DNA of 64,000 bases from Pseudomonas sp. WS 5079 (GTDB taxonomy: Bacteria > Pseudomonadota > Gammaproteobacteria > Pseudomonadales > Pseudomonadaceae). Location: the NCBI RefSeq assembly GCF_012985465.1, contig NZ_JAAQWN010000011.1, positions 62,001-126,000 of the forward strand. The letters are read 5' to 3'. The position numbers and the translations under genes are program-made. How positions within the stretch are numbered: the stretch's first letter is position 1; the number at the start of each line of letters is the position of its first letter. The notes beneath the pieces are model-generated. The model did no database searches and was not told the origin of the DNA. It worked only from the letters and a program-made list of their open reading frames with translations. This document shows positions 1 through 10,166 of the stretch, piece after piece.

Positions 1-3000
1 GGGACTTTCCACAGCAGTGGGGTCACCACGGTTTCAGTTGGCCCATAACCGTTGGTCAAGTACTGCGGTTTGAGGGCGCGCTTGACCAGTTCGAAGTTGG
101 CGTCGGCCACTGCATCACCGCCAAAGCAGTAGATGCGTACCGGTGGTGGCGCCTGGTCCTGAGTCTGGGCGAACTCGGCGAGTTGCTGCAGATAAGCCGG
201 CGGGAAGCAGGCGATGCTGATGGCGTGCTGATGCAACGCCTGCCAGGTTTCTTCCGCAGTCCATAGGCGATTGTCGCGTACCACCAGGCGAGCACCGCTG
301 GCCAACGTCGACAGCCAGCGCTCCTGGGCACCGTCGAAGGCGAACGACATAAACAGTAACTCGCGGGTGCTGGCGTCCATGTCGTAGCGCCGGGCGATGG
401 CCTGGCAATGCATGCGGATCTGCCCATGGCTGACTGCTACGCCCTTGGGTTTGCCAGTGGAACCGGAGGTGTAGATCAGATAGGCAAGGTTGTCATCCAG
501 TACAGCGCTGGTAGGGCAATGGTCGGGCTGACTGTCCAGGCTCAGGCCGTCGAGCGCGATCAGTGCCGGCGCCCACGGTTGATTGAAGCGCGAATGCAGG
601 CTTTCGTGGGTAATCAGCAAACTCATGGCCGAGTCTTCGACGATCCACTGCACGCGCTCCTGGGGATAGTCGATGTCCAGCGGCACATAGGCACCTCCGG
701 TTTTCATGACCGCGTAGAACGCGACGATGACGTCAACTGAGCGCTCCAAGGCAATCCCGACAAAACTTTCCGGGCCTATTCCTTGGGCGATCAGGTAATG
801 GGCCAGGCGGTTGGCGCGGGACTCCAGTTGCCCATAGGTCAACTGAGCTTCGGCACATACCACTGCGACGGCGTCTGGTGTGGCTGCTGCGTGGCTTCGG
901 ATGACCTCGGCCAGCAACGGCGCCGTTTCCTGCAAAGGGGCCAGTATGTTGCGTTGGTTGAGGCGTTGCTGCTCGTTGTTGCTGAGCATGGCCAGGCTGC
1001 CGAGGGTTGCGTCGGGGGTGTCGAGCATGGCGCACAGCAAGGTTTCGAAGCTAGTGCGGATTTGCTCGGTCGCTTCTGGGGTGAAGCGGTTGCGCAGGTA
1101 CAGGAACTCGATGGTCAGGGTGTTGCCGAGGTTGATGGCCAGGTCCATTGCAAAGTTAGTGACGTCGCGGGTGCTGATTTCGCCGAAACGTAATTGGTTG
1201 TGCTCTGCCTCTTGCAGGCGTTCATCCACCGGATAGTTCTCGAACACGACAATGCTGTCGAAGAGTGGCGTTCCACCTTGACCCGACCAGCGCTGAACGT
1301 CGGCGAGGGAGGCGTGTTCGTGGTCGCGTATTTCCAAGTTGTAGTTTTGCAATGCTTGTAGCCACTGTCGCGCAGAGGCTTGTGGGTCTGGAGTTTGAAT
1401 GATGGGAAGGGTGTTGATGAACAGCCCGAGCATTTCATCAGCGCCGGGCAGACTTGCTGGCCTACCGGCGACGGTGGCGCCAAAACAGACGGTGGCTTGC
1501 CCGGTATAGCGCTGCAAGAGCATCAGCCACGTAGCCTGGATCAGCGTGTTGGGCGTAACGCGCAGGCGCTGCGCGCACTCACGCAGATACTGGGTTCGAT
1601 CCGCATTCCAAATCATGTATAGCGCTGCATGACCTTGGAGATCTGATGGCGCACGCGGGACGATGCTGTTTGCCAGATTCGTCGAACCACTGAACCCTTC
1701 CAGCTTGCCTCTCCAGAAAGTTTCCAGATCAATCAGGGACTGATTTCTCAGCCACTGGATGTAATCGCGGTAACTGCCTCGCTTAGCCGCCGGAGTCTGG
1801 CCATTGTAGATTTGGAACACTTCACCCAGCAGTCGCGAACTACTCCAGCCGTCCATCAGAATATGATGGCTGGTCCAGATAAGATGCATTCGCTGTTCAT
1901 CGAGCTTGATCAATGTCAGCCTGACCAGCGGTGCGTGTAATAAATCAAAGCCTTTGTCTAGGTCATCCTTGGCTAACTGTTCAAGGTCTTGCGGCGTGAC
2001 GGCTCGATTCTGCCAATCAATGATCTGAACGGGCAATCGGGCCTTGCGGTAGACAATTTGCAGCGGTTCAGCCAGATCGCTGGAGGACCAGAAACCCGTT
2101 CGCAGGATCTCATGGTGCTGGATCACGCGGTTCCAGGCGCTGATGAAACGGCTACTGTCCAGGCCTTCAACGGGTACCGACATCTGGTTGATGTAAAGCG
2201 CAACCTCTGCAGACTCTTGCGTATGGAACAAAATCCCTTGTTGCATGGGAGAGAGGGGATAGATGTCCTCGACGTCTTGCGAGGCTACAGGAAGCGTATT
2301 CAGGTGCTGCTGACTGAGTGCGGCGAGTGCGAAGTCTGATGGTGTGACGCCCGAATAGTGGCCATCGCAGCAGTGCTCAATGAGGGCTTTAAGCTCGTTG
2401 GCGTATTCATCCGCCAGGTGCTGAATAGTGCTTTCCTTGAACATCTGGGCGCTAAAGCCCCAGTTAAGACTTAATTCACCGCCATACACTTGGCCGTTGA
2501 TGCTCAACCAGTTGTCCAGAGGGGCCTGCGGACTGCGTTCGGCACCAGCGCTGTCGTCGCACGGTGCGAAAAGCGCGTCTTTAGCATGGTCAAAACTGCT
2601 GTCGAACTGACCCAAGTAGTTGAAGGTGAGTCGCGGAACGGGCAGTGCACTCAGTGTTTGGCGTGAATGGTCATCGCCCAGATAACGTAGTGTGGCGTAG
2701 CCAATACCCTTGTCAGGAATGCGGCGTAACTGTTCTTTGACATGGGTAATTGACTCTCCCAAATCGCTGGTCGTAGAGAGTTTTACCGGGAAAACACTGG
2801 TGAACCAGCCGACAGTACGGGTCAAGTCGACATCTTCAAACAGATCTTCACGACCATGGCCTTCGAGTTGGATCACGCAGTCGGGACGCGCGGTCCATCG
2901 TGCAATGACGCGGGCGAGCGCTGTAAGTAACAGATCATTGATCTGAGTCCGATATGCAGCCGGGGCATCTTGCAGCAATTGACGGGTGAGTCGAGCGTCC

Positions 3001-6000
3001 AATCGTGTTTGTACACCACGGCCATGAGAACGCTCCAGGCTACCGGCACTATCATCGCAGGGTAGGGCGACGAAGGCGTCACGCAATTGTTCCTGCCAGT
3101 AGGGCAGTTGCTGACGCAAGGCATCGCTATGGGCATGATTGCTTAGTCGCTCGCCCCAGGTTTGCACCGAGCTGGTTTTGTTGGGTAATGTCAGTGATCG
3201 TGCGGCTTGCAATTGTTGGTAGATGGTTTGCAGATCCTCGAACAGGATGCGCCAGGAAACACCGTCAATCACTAAGTGATGAACTGCCAACAGCAAACGT
3301 TGACCGCCATCGTCCAGATCAATTAAAAGCGCGCGCAGCATAGGACCATTGGCCAGGTTCAGGCTACGCTGCGCGTCGGTGCACAGCCGAGCAATCTCAT
3401 CGGTATCGTGGGCGGTAATCTGTTGAACGACGGCCGGAACTTCGCCACTGGCTTGGAAACTTGCCTGCCAGCCATGGTCGCTTTCCCGGAAGATCAGTCG
3501 CAATGCATCGTGATGCTGGATCAGAGCGTGCAAGGCGTGCTCTAGTAAACCAGCCTGAAGTGTTGTGCTCGGTTTGAGCAGCACGGACTGGTTCCAATGA
3601 TGGCGCTCCGGTATCTCGGTCTCGAAGAACATATGTTGAATTGGTAACAGTAGTGCTGTTCCGCTGACGGCTCCTTGGTCGACTGATACAGCCTGTGTGC
3701 CAGCCTTCGCTACCCTAGCCAAACCCTCGATGGTCTGATGCTGGAATAGTTCTTTTGGGGTAAAACCAATTCCTGCCTGGCGGGCACGACTGACTACCTG
3801 AATGGAAATGATCGAGTCTCCGCCCAATTCGAAGAAGTTATCGTGTATGCCGATCTTTTCGAGCTTGAGGACATCTTGCCAAATGGCAGCGATGCGTTGC
3901 TCCATCTCGCTTTGCGGTGCGATGTAGGTTTGTTGCAGCAGGCCGGTATCTGGTGAGGGCAGGGCGTTACGGTCGAGTTTACCGTTGGCGGTCAGCGGCA
4001 AGTGCGGCAGGAACAGCAGGTGGCTTGGCACCATGTAATCGGGAAGGTGCTCTTTCAGATGCGCCTTGATGGTTTCACGCATACTGTCTTCAGTTGTGAT
4101 TTGGCCGGGGACGATATAGGCAACGAGTTGCGCCTGGCCGCTCTTGCCCTTTTGTGCCAAGACGACGACTTGGCGTACAGCCTCCAGGTTCGACAGGACG
4201 GCTTCGATTTCTCCCAGCTCAATACGGAATCCGCGAATCTTTACCTGATGGTCGATGCGCCCGATGTATTCGATTACCCCGTCGGTTCGATAGCGGGCCA
4301 GGTCTCCGGTGCGGTAAAGGCGTGCGCCGTTTTGGGAAAACGGGTCTGCGATAAAGCGGGTTGCGCTCAGGTCTGTTCGGTTGAGGTAACCACGTGCCAA
4401 ACCTGCGCCGCCTACATACAGCTCTCCGACGCACCCTTGGGCTACAGGATTGAGGTCGGAGTCCAGCAAATACCATGATAAATCATTCAGTGGCCGCCCG
4501 ATTGGGCTGGTGGCGTCGCTCGATAGGTCGGCCAGGCTGATCGGTCGGTAGGTCACATGTACCGTGGTTTCGGTAATGCCATACATGTTGATCAATTGCG
4601 GTGAGCTATCGCCGAACTGCTCGAACCAAGGACGTAGGTTCTGGATCTCCAAGGCCTCACCACCAAATATGACGTAGCGCAGTGCCAGCTTTTTGTCTGA
4701 GTGCGGCGTTGCACAGACGCTGTGCATGAGTTGCTTGAACGCCGAAGGTGTCTGGTTAAGTACGCTCACCTGCTGTTCGCACAACAATGTGTAGAAGTCT
4801 TCCGGTGAGCGGCTGACTTCATGGGGCACGATAACCAGTCGGCCTCCGTACAATAGAGCGCCAAAAATCTCCCACACCGAAAAATCGAAGGCGTAGGAGT
4901 GAAAAAGGCTCCATACGTCCTGGGCGTCGAAGGAAAACTCTTTCTCGCAGGCGCTGAAGAGTCGCAGAACATTCTGATGGGTAAGTAGCGCGCCCTTTGG
5001 GTGACCAGTCGACCCCGAGGTGTAGATGACGTAAGCGAGACTCTCTGCCTCTACCGGGATCCGTGGGTTCTCCACGCTGTAGTGGTTTTGCTTGTCGGAC
5101 TCCAGCAGCAGGATGCGGACATTGGACGTCACGGGTATCTGTTCAATCAGAGAGGCCTGCATAAGTACTAGTGTCAGGCCACTATCTTGGATCATGTAGG
5201 CGAGCCGATCATTCGGATAGGCCGGATCTAGAGGCACATAGGCACCGCCTGCCTTGAGAATCGCCAGCAAACCTATGACCATCTCCAGGCTTCTTTCGCT
5301 AGCCAGTCCCACCATGACTTCGGGACCGACACCCTGCTCGATCAGTTGATGGGCCAACTGATTCGCGCGTGTGTTGAGTTGTTCGTAACTTAACTGGTGT
5401 GTGCCCAGCGTCAGTGCTATGGCGTGCGGCGCACGTGTGGCGTGACCTTCGATGAACTGATGCAGACAGCCAGCCTCAGGATATTGCGTGACACGTGGGT
5501 TCCATTCTTCAAGCGTCTGCTGCAGCTCGTCAGCACTGTGTAGTGCCAACTCAGCGATACGCTGTTGGGGCGATTTGATAATACTCTGCAACAACGTTTG
5601 CCAGTGTTTGACCATACGTTCGATGGTTGCCCGCTCAAACAGGTCGGTGGCGTAAGTCAGGGCAGCGGAAAAACCATTAACTGACTCGAAGGTATTGAGG
5701 GTCAGATCAAACTGCGCAGTCCGGGTCTCCCATTTCAGACTCTCAACGGAGAGTTTCGTCAGGTGTTCCTTGGATGGTTGTCCGCTGTTCTGATGATTGA
5801 ACAGTACCTGGAATAGTGGGCTGTGACTCAGGGTGCGTTCCGGGCGCAGTGCCTCGACCAAGTGCTCGAAAGGCAGGTCCTGATGCGCTTGTGCCTGCAA
5901 TGCCGTGTGCTTGACCTGTTGCAAAAACTCACTGAATGGTAATTGACCATTCACATTGGCTTTAAGTACTTGAGTATTGACGAAGAAACCGATGAGTCCT

Positions 6001-9000
6001 TCAGTTTCCAGGCGATTGCGGTTGGCGATAGGCACTCCGACACATATCTCGGTTTGTCGGCTATAGCGATGCAGCAGCGCCTGGAACGAGGCTAACAGCA
6101 GCATGAACGGTGTCACGTTTAATTGCTGGGCGAGCTGCTTGAGCGACAGGCTCAGTGAGTTGGATAAGGAGAACTCCACCTTCGCGCCACGAAAGCTCTG
6201 TTCCAGCGGGCGTGGACGGTCCAGAGGCAATTCCAGGAGTGTTTGTTCGCCTCCTAGTTGTTGCGACCAATATGCGAGTTGACGCTCGCGTTCACCAGCC
6301 TCCATCCACTGGCGCTGCCAGATCGCGTAGTCGGCGTACTGCACTGGCAATGCTGGCAACGCAACATTCACTCCCTGGCTCTGGCCGGTGTATAGCTCAA
6401 TCAGCTCACGCACCATGACTTGCATAGACCAGGCGTCGGAAACGATATGGTGTTGAACGATAACCAGCACGTGGTCGTCCGTAGCCAGTTGCAGCAGTTT
6501 CACTCGCAGGAGAGGACCTGATTGTAGGTCAAACAATTCTGCAGTCTGCGTTTCAACATACTTCTTGATCGCTTGTTCTAGCTCATCGGCAGGTGCCAGC
6601 GTGTCCAGGGTTATGGTCAAAGGTGTCGCCTGAGCGATGACTTGGACGGCCTGTTCGCCTTCAAGGAGAAAATGGGTGCGCAAGGTCTCATGACGTTCGA
6701 TCAGCGAGCTGAAACTACGCTCCAGAGCCGGGACGTCGAGATCACCTTTCAGGCGCAGGGCTGCCGGAATATGGTAGGCAGCACTATCAGGGGCCAGTTG
6801 CCAAAGGAACCACTGACGTTCCTGAGCATATGACAATGGCAGGGAGGTACTGCGTTCTTGTGCTACCAGCGGGACATGCATACTAGAAGATGTCTCAAAA
6901 GCTTGCACGAACGCCCGCAGTTCACTGTGTTCAAACAGGCTTTTCAGGGCGACATCGCACTTGAGAGCCTGCCGGACCCGCGATATCACCTGAGTCGCCA
7001 GTAAAGAGTGGCCGCCTAGTTCGAAGAAGTCATCCGTCATACCGACCTGATCGATCTTCAGCACTTCTGCCCAGATATTGGCCACCGTGCGCTCGATATC
7101 ATTTTGCGGCGCAATGTAAGTTTTACGCAGTTGATCGGCATCCGGGCGAGGTAGGGCTTTGCGATCAAGCTTGCCGTTGGGAGTCAGTGGCAGTGCGGGT
7201 AAAAACATCCAGTGAGGCGGGACCATATAGTCCGCCAGGCTCTGTTTGAGATGCAGCTTGAGGATTTGGCGCAGTTCGCTTTCAACCCGTAGTGAATGGG
7301 GGACGAGGTAAGCTACCAGTTGTGCCCCTCCCGGACCTTCTTGTGCCAGTACAGTGGCTTCGCGTACCTCTGGATGCTCAAGTAATCTCGCTTCGATCTC
7401 ACCCAATTCAATTCGAAAGCCGCGAATTTTCACCTGATGATCGAGGCGGCTGATGTATTCAACTACACCGTCGTTACGGTAGCGGGTCAGGTCACCGGTG
7501 CGATACAGGCGTGCTCCCGGAGCCCCAAATGGATTAGGCACGAAACGTTCTGCAGTCAGCGCCGGTCGCTGGAAGTAGCCGCGAGCCAGGCCTTCTCCGC
7601 CGATCAACAGCTCGGCGCCTACGCCTATAGGTACCGCACACAGGTCATCATCCAGCAAAAACAGTGTGGTATTTGCAATTGGACGGCCGAGGTAAGGTTG
7701 GGTATGTGTGCGATCCAGAGCGTGGAGAGCGGACCAGATGGTAGTTTCCGTGGGGCCGTAAAGGTTCCAGACCTGATCCGACAACACGAGCATACGTTGC
7801 GCGAGTTCTTCAGGCAGCGCTTCGCCCCCGCAGAACAGCTTGCAGCCCTGCAGCACCAGACTATCGGGGCTGTCGAGCAGCATTCGCCATGTGGAGGGGG
7901 TGGCTTGCAGAACCGTTATCTCTTCTTCATGCACCAGCTTGAGTAACGAGTCAGGGTCTTGATTGATCGCCTGGCCGGTCAATGTCACGAGGGCGCCAAC
8001 GGAGAGCGGCACATAGATTTCCAGGCCAAAAATATCAAACGAGAATGTTGTCAGCGACAAGACTCGGTCCTGACTGGAAACCCCGGGTAATCGCGTCATG
8101 CTGGTGACGAAGTTGCTCAAGGCACCGTGGGACACCATCACGCCTTTTGGCTTGCCCGTCGAGCCAGAGGTGTAGATTACGTAAGCCAAATGCTCCGCAA
8201 AGAGGGGTTGTCGTGGATTGACGTCGGGATAATGCTCCAGCCAGTTGTGTGCTTGATCCAGATTCAACGCCTGAACACTATTGGGAACAGGCATCCGGGG
8301 TAGCACGAAACTCTGGGTCAGCAGCAAGGCGATCCCACTGTCCTGCATCATGTAGGCCAGGCGGTCTTCGGGATAGCTAGGATCAAGTGGCACATATGCA
8401 CCGCCGGCCTTAAGCACAGCCAGCAACCCGATAATCATCTCCACGCTGCGCTCGAGGGCGATGCCTACCAGTACGTCTGGGCCTACTCCCAGTTCGATCA
8501 ATTTGCCTGCCAGGCGGTTGGCACGGCTGTTGAGCTGTTGGTAGGTCAGTCGTTGCTCTGCGAATACCAATGCAATGGAGTCGGGTGAGAATTCGGCCTG
8601 GTTTTCGATTAGCTGGTGCACCCGCAGTTCGCGGGGGTAGTCGACGGTACTGCTGTTCCACTCCTCAAGTATTAGCTGCTGTTGCGCAGTGTCGAGCAAT
8701 GGCAACTGAGCGACAGATTGCAGGGGGTTGGCCACGGCCGCTGTCAGCAGGCATTGCCAGTGGCGGCTCATGCGTTCGATAGTGGCGGGTTCGAATAAGT
8801 CGGTGGCGTAAGTGAAGGCGCCGCAGAACCCTTGTGGGGTTTCTAGCACAGTCAAGGTCAGGTCAAATTGTGCGGTCGAGTTTTCCCAGCTCAGTCCTTC
8901 CATCATCAAGCCAGAAAGTTGACGGCTGCGCTCATCATGATCGGCGACGCTAGCCTTCTGATGGTTGAACATCACCTGAAACAGCGGGCTATGGCTCAGG

Positions 9001-10166
9001 CTGCGCTCTGGATGCAGCGCCTCGACGAGTTGTTCGAAGGGCAACTCCTGGTAGGCCTGGGCGTCAAGGGATGTTTGTTTGACCTGGGCAAGCAATTCGC
9101 TGAAGGGGCCTAGGGGTGATATGTCCGCCTTGAGCACCTGAGTATTGACGAAAAAGCCGATCAGCCCCTCGTTCTCGACCCGGTTTCGATTGGCGGTTGG
9201 AACCCCCACCCGGATGTCCGTTTGTCGGCTGTAACGATGAAGCAAAGCCTGAAACGAGGCTAGTAGAACCATGAACGGAGTGACATTGTGCTGTTGAGCC
9301 AATTGTTTGATGCCTGTTCCCAGTGCATCGCTCAGCTCAAATGAGCACTGTGCCCCACGAAAACTCTGCACCGCCGGCCGCGGATAGTCCGTCGGCAATT
9401 CCAGCACCGGCTGCTCCCCGCCCAATTGCTTGTTCCAGTACGCCAGTTGCCGCTCACGCTCGCCCGCTTCCATCCAGTGCCGTTGCCAGATGGCGTAGTC
9501 GGCATACTGGATCTGCAACGGCGCCAGGGTGATGTCCTGTCCCCGGACGAAGGCGCCGTAAACCTGCACCAGTTCGCTGACCATGATTTGCATGGAGGCG
9601 CCATCGGAGACAATGTGGTGTTGGGTCAGTACCAGTACGTGGTCGTCGTTGGCCAGGTGTAGCAACTTGACTCGCAGCAGTGGGCCGTTGTGCAGGTCGA
9701 AGGGTTGTTGGGTTTCGTGTTCGACGAAGTCTTTGATCTGCTGTTGTTGTTCGCTTTCGCTCAGGTGTGCGTCTAGGCGGACTAGTTCCACCGCGAGGGG
9801 CATGTGAGGGGCGATGACTTGCACCGCGCGCTCATCGATTTGCTGGAAGGTGGTGCGCAGGCTTTCATGGCGTGCCACCAGGGTGTTGAACGCGTGTTCC
9901 AGTGCTGGCACGTCCAACGCGCCGCGCAGACGCAGGGCGGTGGGGATGTGGTAGGCGGCGCTGGTGGGATCCAACTGCCAGAGGAACCATTGGCGCTCCT
10001 GGGCAAACGACAGCGGGATGAGCTCGAACTCACTGCGCACTTCGGGGATCGGCAGGTTGGCGGGCGAGACGCCTTCGGCCAGCATTTTTTCCAGGTACAG
10101 CGTGCGCTTGTCCAGGGGCAGGGTGATGAAACGCTTGGCGATTCGGGTGGCGACGCTCTTGTCCAT
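1..10166 (-). CDS. pvdJ: Pyoverdine side-chain peptide synthetase, PvdJ-like (3' end outside window)
   Basis: Nonribosomal peptide synthetase that extends the pyoverdine peptide in the cytoplasm. The frame is open from the ATG at 10166 to base 1 (at least 3388 codons); I verified it at 7040, 3842 and 479. Domain order: condensation (C, ~50-480), adenylation (A, ~520-990), carrier (T, GGHS ~1050), C (~1109), A (~1567), T (GGDS ~2117), epimerisation (E, ~2160-2600), C (~2634), A (from ~3090, cut). Both early C domains have HHIVSD motifs of the type following an L residue; the one after E has HHILMDGWS. Pocket residues by my alignment: A1 D-I-L-Q-F-G-L-I-W (glycine type), A2 D-F-W-N-I-G-M-V-H (the threonine code of PvdD), A3 has Glu at 239, suggesting a basic residue. 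The start overlaps the upstream synthetase stop (TAATG), with GGAG 8 bases before it. Base composition is lower in GC than in the partner gene between about 1.2 and 9.3 kb. The pvdJ name is by position only. Confidence 0.93.
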   Translation of the reverse strand, partial: MDKSVATRIAKRFITLPLDKRTLYLEKMLAEGVSPANLPIPEVRSEFELIPLSFAQERQWFLWQLDPTSAAYHIPTALRLRGALDVPALEHAFNTLVARHESLRTTFQQIDERAVQVIAPHMPLAVELVRLDAHLSESEQQQQIKDFVEHETQQPFDLHNGPLLRVKLLHLANDDHVLVLTQHHIVSDGASMQIMVSELVQVYGAFVRGQDITLAPLQIQYADYAIWQRHWMEAGERERQLAYWNKQLGGEQPVLELPTDYPRPAVQSFRGAQCSFELSDALGTGIKQLAQQHNVTPFMVLLASFQALLHRYSRQTDIRVGVPTANRNRVENEGLIGFFVNTQVLKADISPLGPFSELLAQVKQTSLDAQAYQELPFEQLVEALHPERSLSHSPLFQVMFNHQKASVADHDERSRQLSGLMMEGLSWENSTAQFDLTLTVLETPQGFCGAFTYATDLFEPATIERMSRHWQCLLTAAVANPLQSVAQLPLLDTAQQQLILEEWNSSTVDYPRELRVHQLIENQAEFSPDSIALVFAEQRLTYQQLNSRANRLAGKLIELGVGPDVLVGIALERSVEMIIGLLAVLKAGGAYVPLDPSYPEDRLAYMMQDSGIALLLTQSFVLPRMPVPNSVQALNLDQAHNWLEHYPDVNPRQPLFAEHLAYVIYTSGSTGKPKGVMVSHGALSNFVTSMTRLPGVSSQDRVLSLTTFSFDIFGLEIYVPLSVGALVTLTGQAINQDPDSLLKLVHEEEITVLQATPSTWRMLLDSPDSLVLQGCKLFCGGEALPEELAQRMLVLSDQVWNLYGPTETTIWSALHALDRTHTQPYLGRPIANTTLFLLDDDLCAVPIGVGAELLIGGEGLARGYFQRPALTAERFVPNPFGAPGARLYRTGDLTRYRNDGVVEYISRLDHQVKIRGFRIELGEIEARLLEHPEVREATVLAQEGPGGAQLVAYLVPHSLRVESELRQILKLHLKQSLADYMVPPHWMFLPALPLTPNGKLDRKALPRPDADQLRKTYIAPQNDIERTVANIWAEVLKIDQVGMTDDFFELGGHSLLATQVISRVRQALKCDVALKSLFEHSELRAFVQAFETSSSMHVPLVAQERSTSLPLSYAQERQWFLWQLAPDSAAYHIPAALRLKGDLDVPALERSFSSLIERHETLRTHFLLEGEQAVQVIAQATPLTITLDTLAPADELEQAIKKYVETQTAELFDLQSGPLLRVKLLQLATDDHVLVIVQHHIVSDAWSMQVMVRELIELYTGQSQGVNVALPALPVQYADYAIWQRQWMEAGERERQLAYWSQQLGGEQTLLELPLDRPRPLEQSFRGAKVEFSLSNSLSLSLKQLAQQLNVTPFMLLLASFQALLHRYSRQTEICVGVPIANRNRLETEGLIGFFVNTQVLKANVNGQLPFSEFLQQVKHTALQAQAHQDLPFEHLVEALRPERTLSHSPLFQVLFNHQNSGQPSKEHLTKLSVESLKWETRTAQFDLTLNTFESVNGFSAALTYATDLFERATIERMVKHWQTLLQSIIKSPQQRIAELALHSADELQQTLEEWNPRVTQYPEAGCLHQFIEGHATRAPHAIALTLGTHQLSYEQLNTRANQLAHQLIEQGVGPEVMVGLASERSLEMVIGLLAILKAGGAYVPLDPAYPNDRLAYMIQDSGLTLVLMQASLIEQIPVTSNVRILLLESDKQNHYSVENPRIPVEAESLAYVIYTSGSTGHPKGALLTHQNVLRLFSACEKEFSFDAQDVWSLFHSYAFDFSVWEIFGALLYGGRLVIVPHEVSRSPEDFYTLLCEQQVSVLNQTPSAFKQLMHSVCATPHSDKKLALRYVIFGGEALEIQNLRPWFEQFGDSSPQLINMYGITETTVHVTYRPISLADLSSDATSPIGRPLNDLSWYLLDSDLNPVAQGCVGELYVGGAGLARGYLNRTDLSATRFIADPFSQNGARLYRTGDLARYRTDGVIEYIGRIDHQVKIRGFRIELGEIEAVLSNLEAVRQVVVLAQKGKSGQAQLVAYIVPGQITTEDSMRETIKAHLKEHLPDYMVPSHLLFLPHLPLTANGKLDRNALPSPDTGLLQQTYIAPQSEMEQRIAAIWQDVLKLEKIGIHDNFFELGGDSIISIQVVSRARQAGIGFTPKELFQHQTIEGLARVAKAGTQAVSVDQGAVSGTALLLPIQHMFFETEIPERHHWNQSVLLKPSTTLQAGLLEHALHALIQHHDALRLIFRESDHGWQASFQASGEVPAVVQQITAHDTDEIARLCTDAQRSLNLANGPMLRALLIDLDDGGQRLLLAVHHLVIDGVSWRILFEDLQTIYQQLQAARSLTLPNKTSSVQTWGERLSNHAHSDALRQQLPYWQEQLRDAFVALPCDDSAGSLERSHGRGVQTRLDARLTRQLLQDAPAAYRTQINDLLLTALARVIARWTARPDCVIQLEGHGREDLFEDVDLTRTVGWFTSVFPVKLSTTSDLGESITHVKEQLRRIPDKGIGYATLRYLGDDHSRQTLSALPVPRLTFNYLGQFDSSFDHAKDALFAPCDDSAGAERSPQAPLDNWLSINGQVYGGELSLNWGFSAQMFKESTIQHLADEYANELKALIEHCCDGHYSGVTPSDFALAALSQQHLNTLPVASQDVEDIYPLSPMQQGILFHTQESAEVALYINQMSVPVEGLDSSRFISAWNRVIQHHEILRTGFWSSSDLAEPLQIVYRKARLPVQIIDWQNRAVTPQDLEQLAKDDLDKGFDLLHAPLVRLTLIKLDEQRMHLIWTSHHILMDGWSSSRLLGEVFQIYNGQTPAAKRGSYRDYIQWLRNQSLIDLETFWRGKLEGFSGSTNLANSIVPRAPSDLQGHAALYMIWNADRTQYLRECAQRLRVTPNTLIQATWLMLLQRYTGQATVCFGATVAGRPASLPGADEMLGLFINTLPIIQTPDPQASARQWLQALQNYNLEIRDHEHASLADVQRWSGQGGTPLFDSIVVFENYPVDERLQEAEHNQLRFGEISTRDVTNFAMDLAINLGNTLTIEFLYLRNRFTPEATEQIRTSFETLLCAMLDTPDATLGSLAMLSNNEQQRLNQRNILAPLQETAPLLAEVIRSHAAATPDAVAVVCAEAQLTYGQLESRANRLAHYLIAQGIGPESFVGIALERSVDVIVAFYAVMKTGGAYVPLDIDYPQERVQWIVEDSAMSLLITHESLHSRFNQPWAPALIALDGLSLDSQPDHCPTSAVLDDNLAYLIYTSGSTGKPKGVAVSHGQIRMHCQAIARRYDMDASTRELLFMSFAFDGAQERWLSTLASGARLVVRDNRLWTAEETWQALHQHAISIACFPPAYLQQLAEFAQTQDQAPPPVRIYCFGGDAVADANFELVKRALKPQYLTNGYGPTETVVTPLLWKV

